Assembly (NCBI RefSeq): GCF_015461835.1
Contig: NZ_JACOPX010000017.1
Span: 62,001-126,000, forward strand
Reading direction: 5' to 3'
DNA from: Pseudomonas neuropathica
GTDB lineage: Bacteria > Pseudomonadota > Gammaproteobacteria > Pseudomonadales > Pseudomonadaceae
Length of the DNA stretch: 64,000 nucleotides
Below the pieces are notes generated by a model. That model was not told where the DNA came from and did not search any database. It saw nothing but the letters and a program-made list of their open reading frames with translations. Numbering within the stretch: the stretch's first letter is position 1; each line of letters opens with the position of its first letter. A program made the translations under genes and the position numbers. Below, piece after piece: positions 25,521 to 34,011 of the stretch.

Positions 25521-26561
25521 TCAGATGTTCCAGCGCGGTGCGGTTTTCGCCAGGCGCTGGCGCATCTCGGCAACGTTCGCCGCCAGTTGCCGGGTCAACA
25601 AACGATAGCCATCCAGCGCGCTGTAAACCGGCGCGTCGAGGTTTGCCTCCGGTAACTCCACCGGCCTGTCCAGACGCTGCGATGCGCCGGTTTTCAACGC
25701 CCGGGCCATGCCGATCAGTTGCACGCGAATCTGCCGATGCTCGGTTTTCAACGCTGATTGCAGGTGAGCCATGGCCTCTGGGTCATTGGCATCCGGTCGC
25801 GTGTTGCCGAGAATTTCCAGTGTGCTGATGCACATGCGCAGGTTGCGCTGGATGGCATCAAGTTCGGTCATGGAAATCTTCACTTCCTTGGACACCGACG
25901 GCATCAGCGAGCGCAATTGCACCATCACTGCGCCGAGTCGCCCCATCAGCTTCAAATGCTCGTCAGCGCTGACGGGTTGGCCGCCGATGATTCGCCCATA
26001 CACCGTGGCGCAGTCGCGCAGGGCATCGGCAAGGTTGTAGCGCCACGAATACACCGCGTAAAGCGGCAGGGCGAACGAGAAGGCCAGCGCCAGCGCAATA
26101 CCAATCAAGATATCGACCCCGCGCCATAAGCCATCGGTGATCGGGTTGTCGCCATGCCCGGCGACAATGAACACGGTGATCGCTGAGAGCAGGGCCGTAT
26201 AACCCCCCTTGCCAATCGCGTGATAAGAGAAGAACCCACAGACCACCGCCATCGCAAAATACGTCAGCCACGGCATGCCGAGCCACGCCTGTTGCGCCAC
26301 CAGCAGCAAACCGACGCCAGCACCGATCAACGTGCCGGTGGCGCGTTCGGCGGCTTTTTTGCCGATGTTGCCGTGGTGCTGTAAACCACCGATCACCACC
26401 AGCATGGTCACCGAGGCCCATTCACCGTGGGGCAGATTGATGCCGGTGGTCAGCAGGATCGTCGCCAGCAAGCCGAGGGCAACGCGCACCGCATGGATCA
26501 GCCGCGCTTGCCGGTAACGTCGATAAGGATCAAGCAACGGACGCAGGACACGGCGCAGCAA
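25521..26561 (-). CDS. FUSC family inner-membrane protein
   Basis: A 346-residue membrane protein of the fusaric-acid-resistance/aromatic-acid-exporter superfamily. Six or more N-terminal helices (to about residue 165) include GEWASVTMLVVIGGLQHHGN, AAERATGTLIGAGVGLLL and GDNPITDGLWRGVDILIG, typical of FUSC/YccS proteins. The C-terminal 170 residues are cytosolic and helical. It would pump small acids or toxic aromatics with the HlyD protein encoded just upstream in the same orientation (61 bases apart). It ends three bases from the stop of the convergent EamA gene. The substrate is unknown. Confidence 0.85.
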   Translation of the reverse strand: MLRRVLRPLLDPYRRYRQARLIHAVRVALGLLATILLTTGINLPHGEWASVTMLVVIGGLQHHGNIGKKAAERATGTLIGAGVGLLLVAQQAWLGMPWLTYFAMAVVCGFFSYHAIGKGGYTALLSAITVFIVAGHGDNPITDGLWRGVDILIGIALALAFSFALPLYAVYSWRYNLADALRDCATVYGRIIGGQPVSADEHLKLMGRLGAVMVQLRSLMPSVSKEVKISMTELDAIQRNLRMCISTLEILGNTRPDANDPEAMAHLQSALKTEHRQIRVQLIGMARALKTGASQRLDRPVELPEANLDAPVYSALDGYRLLTRQLAANVAEMRQRLAKTAPRWNI

Positions 26562-26622
26562 GGGCGGAAGTCGATGGGTGCTGTAAGTACTCAGTGCGGG
26601 CCTCTCGTGATTGGGTTTCAGG

Positions 26623-27582
26623 TCAATGGAAAGGAAAAATGTAATTCATCCATGCTGCCATACGCAGGAGGATTTTGCGCATCGTGCCAATGTGATGGAA
26701 GTGCTGACTGTACAACGCGGCCTGCCCGTAAGCACCGCCCGGCATCATCTTGCTGTATTGAGCGAAGGCCGGATCGGTGATTTCGATGATCACCGGCACA
26801 CGCCCGGCCGGCGGCGAATCGGTGTAGCCGATCAGCGTGCCGGAGGGTTGCACCTGACCTTCGGCAATCACCCCGATGACGTTTTTTACCCGGCCGGCGA
26901 ACACCTTGCCGGGAATGCCATCGAACGCGACTTCTGCTTCATCGCCGACGGTCAGGCGCAGCAGGCTGTTCTGGCGCATCCACGCGGCAAAGTATTGGCC
27001 CTCTTCTGGAATGAACACCATCGACGGACGCAGCGGCAACTTGCTCGCCATCATTCCCGGCCGTAGCGAAACATGGGTGACGAAGCCTTTGCTTGGCGCG
27101 CGAACGGTGGTGTTGTCCAGCTCGAACTGAGCGTTGTCGAGTTGCGCCTGCAGATCGTCGGTGCGGGCGATGGCGGCGTCCAGTTCACGCTGGGTACCGA
27201 AGTTGCGCCGGATCAATTCGGTGATGCGGTAGCGATCACCCTTGGCGGCGATCAGTTGCGCCTTAAGCGACTTCACCCGGTTTTCAAACGGTGTGGGGTC
27301 GATGCGAAACAACACATCGCCTTTTTCCAGCGGTTCGTTCCCCTTCACCGGCACGTCGATCACCTGGCCGCTGACGATGGGGATGACCGGCACGGAAACG
27401 AAGTAAGTGCGCGCCACCTCGGAGTAGGGGTGGTTGTAGTTCATGGTGAAAATCAAGGCGCCGATCATCAGGATGCCGCCCAGTACGGCGGTGGGCACCG
27501 TCCATTTGTTCAGCGGGATACGGAAGATCTTGAACACTGCGACGCAGATCGCGGCATAAGTCAGGATAAGGAGCAAATCCAT
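26623..27582 (-). CDS. yiaV: HlyD-type membrane fusion protein (YiaV/AaeA-like)
   Basis: A 319-residue periplasmic adaptor anchored by two N-terminal hydrophobic segments (about residues 3-17 and 30-46). The lipoyl/barrel-sandwich halves are visible as VPVKGNEPLEKGDVLFRIDP and TTVRAPSKGFVTHVSLRPG, separated by a coiled-coil hairpin (about 105-165). Such adaptors join inner-membrane pumps to the outer membrane. DUF3302 and FUSC genes lie immediately upstream and downstream on the same strand; the E. coli yiaV-yiaW pair has the same HlyD-DUF3302 order. The triad probably forms one export unit. Confidence 0.85.
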   Translation of the reverse strand: MDLLLILTYAAICVAVFKIFRIPLNKWTVPTAVLGGILMIGALIFTMNYNHPYSEVARTYFVSVPVIPIVSGQVIDVPVKGNEPLEKGDVLFRIDPTPFENRVKSLKAQLIAAKGDRYRITELIRRNFGTQRELDAAIARTDDLQAQLDNAQFELDNTTVRAPSKGFVTHVSLRPGMMASKLPLRPSMVFIPEEGQYFAAWMRQNSLLRLTVGDEAEVAFDGIPGKVFAGRVKNVIGVIAEGQVQPSGTLIGYTDSPPAGRVPVIIEITDPAFAQYSKMMPGGAYGQAALYSQHFHHIGTMRKILLRMAAWMNYIFPFH

Positions 27583-27587
27583 GGTGT

Positions 27588-27938
27588 TCAGCCCTCCCCG
27601 TTGTGGGGAGCAGTGGCATTCAGCGCTTCGAGTCGCTCGAGGCGTCCTTGCAGTTCGACCACCTGTTGCTCCAGGCGAACGACATGGTTTTGCACGGATT
27701 TACCGTCACCGAAGCCCCAGCCGCGATCTTCTCGATAGGCCATCGCCCAGATCCACAGGAAAGGCCAGAGCGCATGCAGTGTGAACAGACTGACCCAGCC
27801 AGTGGCATGGATTGCATCCTGATGCGGATGGTTTCGATGGACGGCAATTTCATAGGGAATGTCGTGCAACACGATGATCCCGTAAAACAGCACGAGCCCG
27901 GCAAACACCAAAACCCCTAGCGCAAAGTAATCCAGCAT
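27588..27938 (-). CDS. yiaW: DUF3302 inner-membrane protein (YiaW-like)
   Basis: A 116-residue membrane protein starting MLDYFALGVLVFAGLV. It has two or three helices (about residues 4-24 and 47-68), the conserved ILHDIPYEIAVHRNHPHQDA and GWVSLFTLHALWPFLWIWA, and a C-terminal coiled coil (about 90-110). These are the marks of DUF3302/YiaW. ATG 27938 begins the family core; an in-frame ATG eight codons earlier is possible. It ends five bases before the HlyD gene, so translation is likely coupled. Exact role in the efflux unit is unknown. Confidence 0.85.
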   Translation of the reverse strand: MLDYFALGVLVFAGLVLFYGIIVLHDIPYEIAVHRNHPHQDAIHATGWVSLFTLHALWPFLWIWAMAYREDRGWGFGDGKSVQNHVVRLEQQVVELQGRLERLEALNATAPHNGEG

Positions 27939-28068
27939 GGTCAAGCTCCCGGCATCCAGCACAGTGCTGGGATCAGTGTAGACACTGATTTGCCGGGCGC
28001 TTGGCGACTTTGGATCAGAGCCGCATGCGGTCGCCTTCTTGCTTATTCACGATCCGCGTGACAGCGGA

Positions 28069-29694
28069 TCAGAAGATGTAATCGGTGGTCAGGAAGCTCG
28101 AATCACGCCCGCGAATGATCTCGCTGATCAGATCCTTGTTGCTGTCCTGGAACTTGGTCGCCACCAGCGTACGGATCGAGAACACCCGTAATGCATCGTG
28201 TACCGAGAGCGTACCTTCCGCCGAGTTCTTGCGACCATTGAACGGGTAAGTGTCCGGGCCGCGCTGGCACTGCGCGTTGAGGTTGATCCGCCCGACCTGG
28301 TTGGCAAAGGTGTCGACCAGACGACCGACCGCCACCGGGTTGGTGCCGAAGATGCTCAGTTGCTGGCCGAAGTCCGACTCCAGCACGTAATCGATCACGG
28401 TATCGAGGTGACGGTACGGCACGATCGGCACCACCGGGCCGAACTGCTCCTCCTGATAGACGCGCATCTGCGGGTTCACCGGGTACAGCACTGCCGGGTA
28501 GAAGAACGATTCGCGCGATTCGCCGCCATTGGGGTTGACCACTTCGGCGCCTTTACTGCGCGCATCCGCCACCAGGCCGTGCAGATAATCGACCTTGCCC
28601 GACTCCGGCAGCGGCGTCAGCGACACGCCGCTGTCCCACGGCATGCCCGGCTTCAGTGTGGCCAGTTTGGCGTTGAATTTCTCGATAAAGCTGTCGACCA
28701 CGTCTTCGTGGACAAAGAGGATTTTCAGTGCGGTGCAGCGCTGGCCGTTGAACGACAGCGAACCGGTGACAGCCTCGCTGACGGCATTGTCGAGATCGAC
28801 TTCCGGCAAGACGATGCCCGGATTTTTCGCATCCAGGCCCAGCGCCGCGCGCAAACGGTGTGGTTTTGGGTGGAGTTTTTTCAGGTCGCTGGCGGCTTTG
28901 TTGGTGCCGATGAAGGCGAAGATGTCGATCTTGCCGCTGGCCATCAGCGCGCTGACGGTTTCGCGGCCGCTGCCGTAGATGACGTTGATAACGCCGGTGG
29001 GGAAGCTGTCGCGGAACGCTTCGAGCAGCGGACGGATCAGCAGCACGCCGAGCTTGGCCGGTTTGAACACCACGGTGTTGCCCATGATCAGCGCCGGAAT
29101 CAGCGTAGTGAAGGTTTCGTTCAGCGGATAGTTGTAAGGGCCCATGCACAGGGCGACGCCGAGCGGTACGCGGCGGATCTGCCCGAGGGTGTCCTGTTCC
29201 AGCTCGAAACGGCTGGAACGGCGGTCGAGTTCCTTGAGCGCATTGATGGTGTCGACGATGTAGTCGCAGGTGCGGTCGAACTCTTTTTCCGAGTCCTTGA
29301 GGTTCTTGCCGATTTCCCACATCAGCAGCTTCACCACTGCGTCACGTTGCTGACGCATGCGGCCGAGGAAGGCTTCGACGTGCTGGATGCGTTCGGCCAC
29401 GCGCATGGTCGGCCACAGGCCCTGGCCCCGGTCATAGGCACGCACGGCGGCGTCGAGGGCAGTGAGCGCGGTGTCGGCGTCGAGCAATGGCGTGCTGCCG
29501 AGGATGACTTGTTCGTCGCCGTTGTCGCCCTTCAGATAAACCGGACTGCGCACCGTGGCGAGCGGGCCGTCCCAGCGGCGCAACTGGCCGTCGACCAGGT
29601 ATTCGCGTTGCTCGACCTGAGCGTCGAGGCGGTATTTTTCCGGGATGTCGCCGACAGAAGGGAACAGGTTGCCAAGGATGTTTGCTGTGGTCAT
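28069..29694 (-). CDS. NADP-dependent glyceraldehyde-3-phosphate dehydrogenase-like aldehyde dehydrogenase
   Basis: A 541-residue aldehyde dehydrogenase of the GAPN-related group that oxidises an aldehyde to the acid with NAD(P)+. Cofactor-site motifs are MGPYNYPLNETFTTLIPALI and NTVVFKPAK; the nucleophile is C320 in SFNGQRCTALK. The position that usually holds the general-base glutamate (ELGGK in most families) reads LGLDAKN (285-291), so that glutamate is missing; I have seen this variant in related Pseudomonas sequences, and the effect is unknown. ATG 29694 is chosen because the frame upstream encodes low-complexity sequence without family similarity. It is transcribed alone. A role in phosphorylating-free glycolysis is inferred. 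Confidence 0.8.
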   Translation of the reverse strand: MTTANILGNLFPSVGDIPEKYRLDAQVEQREYLVDGQLRRWDGPLATVRSPVYLKGDNGDEQVILGSTPLLDADTALTALDAAVRAYDRGQGLWPTMRVAERIQHVEAFLGRMRQQRDAVVKLLMWEIGKNLKDSEKEFDRTCDYIVDTINALKELDRRSSRFELEQDTLGQIRRVPLGVALCMGPYNYPLNETFTTLIPALIMGNTVVFKPAKLGVLLIRPLLEAFRDSFPTGVINVIYGSGRETVSALMASGKIDIFAFIGTNKAASDLKKLHPKPHRLRAALGLDAKNPGIVLPEVDLDNAVSEAVTGSLSFNGQRCTALKILFVHEDVVDSFIEKFNAKLATLKPGMPWDSGVSLTPLPESGKVDYLHGLVADARSKGAEVVNPNGGESRESFFYPAVLYPVNPQMRVYQEEQFGPVVPIVPYRHLDTVIDYVLESDFGQQLSIFGTNPVAVGRLVDTFANQVGRINLNAQCQRGPDTYPFNGRKNSAEGTLSVHDALRVFSIRTLVATKFQDSNKDLISEIIRGRDSSFLTTDYIF

Positions 29695-29834
29695 GTCGCT
29701 ACCCCGTGTTGATGTCCGTATGCAGATCAAAAAGCCTTCACAGGTTATACGCCTGAATGCGCCGGAATTTAAACCCGCAAATGTCACCCGAATGTCACGC
29801 AAAGGCGCACAGCAGAGCGGACTGGCTTGATGAT

Positions 29835-29859
29835 CGTTCCCACGCTCTGCGTGGGAACG
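29835..29859. repeat. Palindrome CGTTCCCACGC-TCT-GCGTGGGAACG
   Basis: Perfect 11-bp arms around a three-base loop in the 277-base gap between the divergent aldehyde dehydrogenase and cytochrome genes. Common intergenic hairpin type in Pseudomonas; it could affect either leader. Confidence 0.7.
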
Positions 29860-29971
29860 AGCATCGGGGGGGGAGAGCTGGCCCCGTTTGCCCCCCTCAC
29901 TGTCCGGCAATGCCCTCAACCCGTTGCAGCCGCTGCCTTAAGGTGTGAACACAACAATAAGCGAGGCCGTT

Positions 29972-30322
29972 ATGCGGGCAATCCGACTCACTCTAATACT
30001 GGCGTTGGTCATGGCTCTGCCTGGCTGCGGCGAAGACCCGAAGCCCTCAGTCACCAGCAACGCCATCCCCAAAGACCCGGCACTGGCGCAGATCTACGCC
30101 AACAGCTGCCAGCTCTGCCACGCCAATCCCGCCGCCAACGCACCACTCACCGGTGATCGCAAAGCCTGGGAGCCGCGCATCCAGCAGGGCACCGACACGC
30201 TGCTCGATCACGCCATCAACGGCTATAACGGCATGCCGCCGATGGGCCAGTGCGTCGAGTGCTCGGAAGAACAATTCCTGCAATTGATCGGCTTCATGGC
30301 CGACCAGCCGCTCCCACAATAA
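29972..30322 (+). CDS. Cytochrome c5-like lipoprotein
   Basis: A 116-residue periplasmic monohaem cytochrome. It begins MRAIRLTLILALVMALPGCG with a lipobox LPGC, so it should be lipid-anchored. The haem site is CQLCH, and NGYNGMPPMGQC supplies the axial methionine; a further CVEC pair near the end resembles the disulphide of cytochrome c5. ATG 29972 begins directly at the signal peptide. The next gene starts 10 bases downstream and encodes a Tat-exported flavoenzyme, so the cytochrome is the likely electron acceptor of that enzyme in the periplasm. Confidence 0.85.
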   Translation: MRAIRLTLILALVMALPGCGEDPKPSVTSNAIPKDPALAQIYANSCQLCHANPAANAPLTGDRKAWEPRIQQGTDTLLDHAINGYNGMPPMGQCVECSEEQFLQLIGFMADQPLPQ

Positions 30323-30332
30323 GGTGCCCGGC

Positions 30333-31727
30333 ATGACGATGGATCTGACACGGCGTCAGTTGTTGCAACGGGCAAGCATCGTCGGCGCGTTCAGTGCGTT
30401 GGCGAGTCATCCGGCGTTGGGTCAATTGCTGCGCGCGCCACGGCTGATTCCGTGGCGCAACTGGTCGGGCGGGCAGAGTTGCCTGCCGGCGGCGCGACTG
30501 GCGCCAAAGAATCTCGATGAACTGACAGCCGTCATCAAACAGGCACAGGGCAAGATTCGCCCGGTCGGCTCGGCGCATTCTTTTAGTGCATTGGTGCCCA
30601 CCGACGGCACGCTGTTGTCGCTGAGCTATTTCAACGGTCTGCTTGATCACGATGCGAACACCCTGCAAGCCGAGTTTGCCGCCGGCACACCGATGTCACG
30701 CATGGGCGTACCGCTGAAAGACATCGGCCAGGCCCTGCAAAACATGGCTGACATCGATTACCAGACCCTTGCTGGAGCCATTGCCACTTCGACCCACGGC
30801 ACCGGTAAGAACTTCCAGTCCTACTCGGCGCATGTCTGCGGCCTGCAATTGGTCACGGCCAATGGCGAGGTGCTGGACTGCGACAGCCAGCGCCATCCCG
30901 AGGTGTTCAACGCCGCCCGCGTCTCCCTCGGTGCGCTCGGTGTCGCCACGAAAATTCGCCTGCAAAACCGCCCGGCATACCGCTTGCGCGAACGCCAATG
31001 GATCGCCAAGACCGAAGAGTTGCTCGAGGACCTCGAAAAGAACACAAGTGAAAACCAACACTGGGAAATGCTCGTCGTCACGCATTCCGACTACGCCTTG
31101 TCCATCGCCCTCAACGAAACCGACGACCCGGCGACGCCGCCGATCAGCCCGGAAGAAGAGGGCGGCAACGCGTTCGTCACCCTGATCGAGAAGATCGACA
31201 AGTACGGCAGCGACTTCCCCGACCTGCGCCGCACGCTGCTCAACAGCCTGCGGCATCTGGCCAGTTTCGATGATCGCGTCGGCGACTCGTTCGACATTTA
31301 CGCCAATGTGCGAACGGTGCGGTTCAACGAAATGGAATACTCGGTGCCCGCCGAACACGGCCCGGCGTGCCTGCGTGAGATTCTCAAGCTGATTCAGGAT
31401 AAGGATCTGCGCACCTGGTTTCCCATCGAGTACCGCTACGTCAAGGCTGACGACATTCCGCTGAGTATGTTCGAGGGCCGCGACAGCTGTTCGATCTCGG
31501 TACACCAGCATTATCAGATGGATCATCACAACTTCTTCGCGGCGGTCGAACCGATTTTCTGGAAGTACAACGGCCGGCCACACTGGGGCAAGTTGCACAC
31601 GCTCAACGCGAAGAACCTGCAACCGCTGTATCCGCGCTGGCGCGAGTTTGTCGACGTGCGTCAGGCGCTTGATCCGAGCGGACGCTTTCTCAATGCGCAT
31701 CTGGCGTCGATATTGGGGGTGAGCTGA
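30333..31727 (+). CDS. Tat-exported FAD-dependent aldonolactone-oxidase-type oxidoreductase
   Basis: A 464-residue VAO-fold flavoenzyme related to D-arabinono-1,4-lactone oxidase and L-gulonolactone oxidase. The start MTMDLTRRQLLQRASIVG carries a twin-arginine motif, predicting folded export to the periplasm. The FAD-binding region (about residues 55-230) has RPVGSAHSFSALVPTDG and GAIATSTHGTG; the C-terminal HWGK motif of aldonolactone oxidoreductases is present in GRPHWGKLHTLN. ATG 30333 has AAGG eight bases upstream; GTG 30324 is an alternative. Stop and next start overlap (TGATG), so the downstream PLP enzyme is translationally coupled. The substrate, probably a hydroxy- or lactone compound, is unknown. 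Confidence 0.85.
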   Translation: MTMDLTRRQLLQRASIVGAFSALASHPALGQLLRAPRLIPWRNWSGGQSCLPAARLAPKNLDELTAVIKQAQGKIRPVGSAHSFSALVPTDGTLLSLSYFNGLLDHDANTLQAEFAAGTPMSRMGVPLKDIGQALQNMADIDYQTLAGAIATSTHGTGKNFQSYSAHVCGLQLVTANGEVLDCDSQRHPEVFNAARVSLGALGVATKIRLQNRPAYRLRERQWIAKTEELLEDLEKNTSENQHWEMLVVTHSDYALSIALNETDDPATPPISPEEEGGNAFVTLIEKIDKYGSDFPDLRRTLLNSLRHLASFDDRVGDSFDIYANVRTVRFNEMEYSVPAEHGPACLREILKLIQDKDLRTWFPIEYRYVKADDIPLSMFEGRDSCSISVHQHYQMDHHNFFAAVEPIFWKYNGRPHWGKLHTLNAKNLQPLYPRWREFVDVRQALDPSGRFLNAHLASILGVS

Positions 31728-33010
31728 TGGCCATTGATCGGCGCAAATTTCTGCTCGGTACGTTGGGTGTCGGTGCTCTGTTGGTCGGTGTCGGCGCGTG
31801 GTTGCGCCCGGGCGATCGCGGCGCGCCGTACAGCGAATACTTCCGGGCGCTGAACCAGGAATTGAAGGAAAAGGGGCCTATGCGCCCGGTGCTGCTGATC
31901 GACCTGGATCGGCTCGATCACAACATTGATGTGGTGATGCAGTCGGTCAAGCGCGGCGGCAAACAATTGCGTCTGGTGGAGAAGTCGCTGCCAGCACCGG
32001 GACTTTTGAGCTACATCGCACAGCGTGCCGGAACGCAGAGGCTGATGTCGTTTCATCAGCCGTTTCTCAATCACGATGCGCAGGTTTTTCCAAAGTCCGA
32101 CATCCTGCTCGGCAAGCCATTGCCGGTGCGTTCGACAGAGCTGTTCTACCAAACCCACAAAGGTCCGTTCGATCCCGAAAAGCAACTGCAATGGCTGCTC
32201 GACGGGCCGGAGCGTTTGCAGCAATACCTTGCGCTGGCGCAGGGTTTGGGCACGCGGATGCGCATCAACATCGAACTGGACGTCGGTCTGCATCGTGGCG
32301 GGGTCAGTGATGTGAATGTCGTTGGGCAGATGCTCACGCTGATCAGCGCCAACCCGCAGCATCTGGAATTTGCCGGGTTCATGGGTTACGACCCGTTCGT
32401 GGGCATGGGCGTGCCGGGGATTCTCGGCTCACCGGAGGAACTGTTCGCCAAGGTCATGGTGATTTATCAGCGTTGCGTCGATTTCACCCGGCAGCATTTT
32501 CCCGCGTTGTGGCATGACGGTTTGTGCCTGAACACTGCTGGCAGCCCCAGTTACCGCATTCACGAAAACGAGAAACTGAGTACCGAGGTTTCCGTGGGCA
32601 CGGCGATGCTCAAACCGACGCACTACGATTTGCCGTCGCTGACCGAGCATGTGCCCGCGACTTACATCGCCACGCCTGTTTTAAAGAGCACCGGTGCGGT
32701 GAATATTCCGGCGCTGGATGACAAGTCGAAGATGTTTTCGTGGTGGGACCAGAATCAGCGCCAGACCTATTTCATCTACGGCGGTAACTGGATGGCCGAG
32801 TTCGAATCTCCCCAGGGTTTACAGAGCAACAGCGTCTACGGACGCAGCTCCAATCAAGAGATGGTCAATGGCTCCAACGCCGTCGGCCTGACGATAGAAG
32901 ATCAAGTCTTCCTGCGCCCGACGCAGACTGAAGCAGTGCTGTTGCAGTTTGGGGATTTGTTGGCGGTGCGGGGTGGCAGGATTGTCGAGGTTTGGGCAGT
33001 TTATTCATGA
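31727..33010 (+). CDS. Tat-exported DSD1/alanine-racemase-fold PLP enzyme
   Basis: A 427-residue protein of the DSD1 family (D-serine/D-threonine dehydratase or aldolase type, fold III PLP). It opens MAIDRRKFLLGTLGVGALLV, a twin-arginine signal, unusual for PLP enzymes, which are mostly cytosolic. The barrel starts with RPVLLIDLDRLDHNID, and K86 in LRLVEKS is the probable PLP lysine. RINIELDVGLHRGG and LNTAGSPSY match later barrel strands. Start codon overlaps the stop of the flavoenzyme gene. Together with the cytochrome and flavoenzyme it forms an exported three-gene unit. PLP might be loaded before export. Reaction not assignable from sequence. Confidence 0.8.
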   Translation: MAIDRRKFLLGTLGVGALLVGVGAWLRPGDRGAPYSEYFRALNQELKEKGPMRPVLLIDLDRLDHNIDVVMQSVKRGGKQLRLVEKSLPAPGLLSYIAQRAGTQRLMSFHQPFLNHDAQVFPKSDILLGKPLPVRSTELFYQTHKGPFDPEKQLQWLLDGPERLQQYLALAQGLGTRMRINIELDVGLHRGGVSDVNVVGQMLTLISANPQHLEFAGFMGYDPFVGMGVPGILGSPEELFAKVMVIYQRCVDFTRQHFPALWHDGLCLNTAGSPSYRIHENEKLSTEVSVGTAMLKPTHYDLPSLTEHVPATYIATPVLKSTGAVNIPALDDKSKMFSWWDQNQRQTYFIYGGNWMAEFESPQGLQSNSVYGRSSNQEMVNGSNAVGLTIEDQVFLRPTQTEAVLLQFGDLLAVRGGRIVEVWAVYS

Positions 33011-33049
33011 ATTAATTCTTTTCTGCATATAGACGGTTTCTGATTTGTC

Positions 33050-33069
33050 AACTGTCAGGTTTGACAGTG
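33050..33069. promoter_or_regulatory. Lux-type box upstream of 33168
   Basis: AACTGTCAGGTTTGACAGTG, with the CT-N12-AG core at 33052-33067 and seven-base perfect arms (ACTGTCA/TGACAGT). It resembles the 20-bp binding sites of LuxR-type quorum-sensing regulators. Its centre is 108 bases before the ATG of the small unknown gene and it sits in an AT-rich promoter-like segment. Confidence 0.6.
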
Positions 33070-33167
33070 GACAACTTGTCACGCCTAGGGATATTAATAA
33101 ATTCGACAGTGTGATCTTAAATAAAATTGCGCTGTAAAAAATACTTTGTCGAATGAGGTGAAGAACG

Positions 33168-33608
33168 ATGAGCAGCGATTACAAAAAACTTGTTAAAACC
33201 AAGTCAACAGCTACGGGTAAATTTGAAGTAGAAGTGGAAGGGTACGGCAAGATCGAACAGCTTGATATCTATCTTTCGGAACAGGGTGACGGTTTTGAGG
33301 TTGGGGTCAGAGACGATCCTCCGGGAAACATGCCGCCGACAAGGTTCCTTTTTATAGAGTTCCCCAATAAAACGGCCATCGCGAAATACGATGTCAAAGA
33401 ACTGAAACGTTTTGCATACCATGATTATTCCGAATGGCATAGTTATGAGTTCGTCCCCGAAAGTGGTTCTGTCAAAGTAAAGTATCAGGACTCACCCCGG
33501 CAAGCCTCGGGCGAGATTGATGTCAAGGGGCGTTTAGTCGGCAGTCCACCCCCGCAGGGTCCTGTAAATGTCAGGATTTTCGGAACGTTTGATTTGAAAG
33601 AACTATAG
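33168..33608 (+). CDS. Small protein of unknown function
   Basis: I do not recognise this 146-residue protein. It has no signal peptide or membrane segment. The sequence is rich in charged beta-strand-like stretches (GKFEVEVEGYGKIEQLDIYL, GSVKVKYQDSPR) and ends in a strand-like FGTFDLKEL, suggesting a small beta-sandwich. ATG 33168 has GAGGTGAAG upstream. Its composition is AT-richer than that of its neighbours and the upstream region carries a lux-type box, so a quorum-sensing-controlled accessory product is likely. It is transcribed alone. Confidence 0.7.
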   Translation: MSSDYKKLVKTKSTATGKFEVEVEGYGKIEQLDIYLSEQGDGFEVGVRDDPPGNMPPTRFLFIEFPNKTAIAKYDVKELKRFAYHDYSEWHSYEFVPESGSVKVKYQDSPRQASGEIDVKGRLVGSPPPQGPVNVRIFGTFDLKEL

Positions 33609-34011
33609 TCCTGTCGTCGAAGACAGTCGTTTTAAAAGTTCTGACGAGTTAAGCAGGGTGGTAGCGCCATACTGGACAGTCGTCGTAAGTGCAGATGGCG
33701 CTGCATTAAATTATTTTGCTTTTGAAAGTGATAGTTTAATTTGGAAATGAAATTGAGCAGCGGTTATTGCTGATCGCACCTTACAGGGCCTGCCAGTTAG
33801 ATGGCAACGGACACACCGCCTTCGCGAGCAGGCTCGCTCCCACATTTTTTTATGTATGCCTGAAAACACCCGCCTGCCCACCCCCGGTAATGAAGCTTTT
33901 ATGACAAAAGTTCGGTAGCACATCGCCAGTCCGGTCATGCCTATGTAACGCGCTTGAGGGGCCCAATGGGGCGCTTTTCACAAGCCGAGGCGGGACGCCG
34001 GGAGTGAGGCA
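33609..34011. other. Intergenic region with one REP element
   Basis: About 400 bases without a gene. A REP-type palindrome TTCGCGAGCAGGCTCGCTCC followed by CACA lies at 33820-33845. The last 100 bases should contain the promoter of the antitoxin/transposase-domain gene or of the whole downstream TPS-TonB run; GGGAGTGAGG precedes its ATG. Confidence 0.6.

Noticed and set aside
28198..29712. Plus-strand frame of 504 codons opposite the aldehyde dehydrogenase
   Set aside because: Antisense shadow; no start signal and no recognisable domain.
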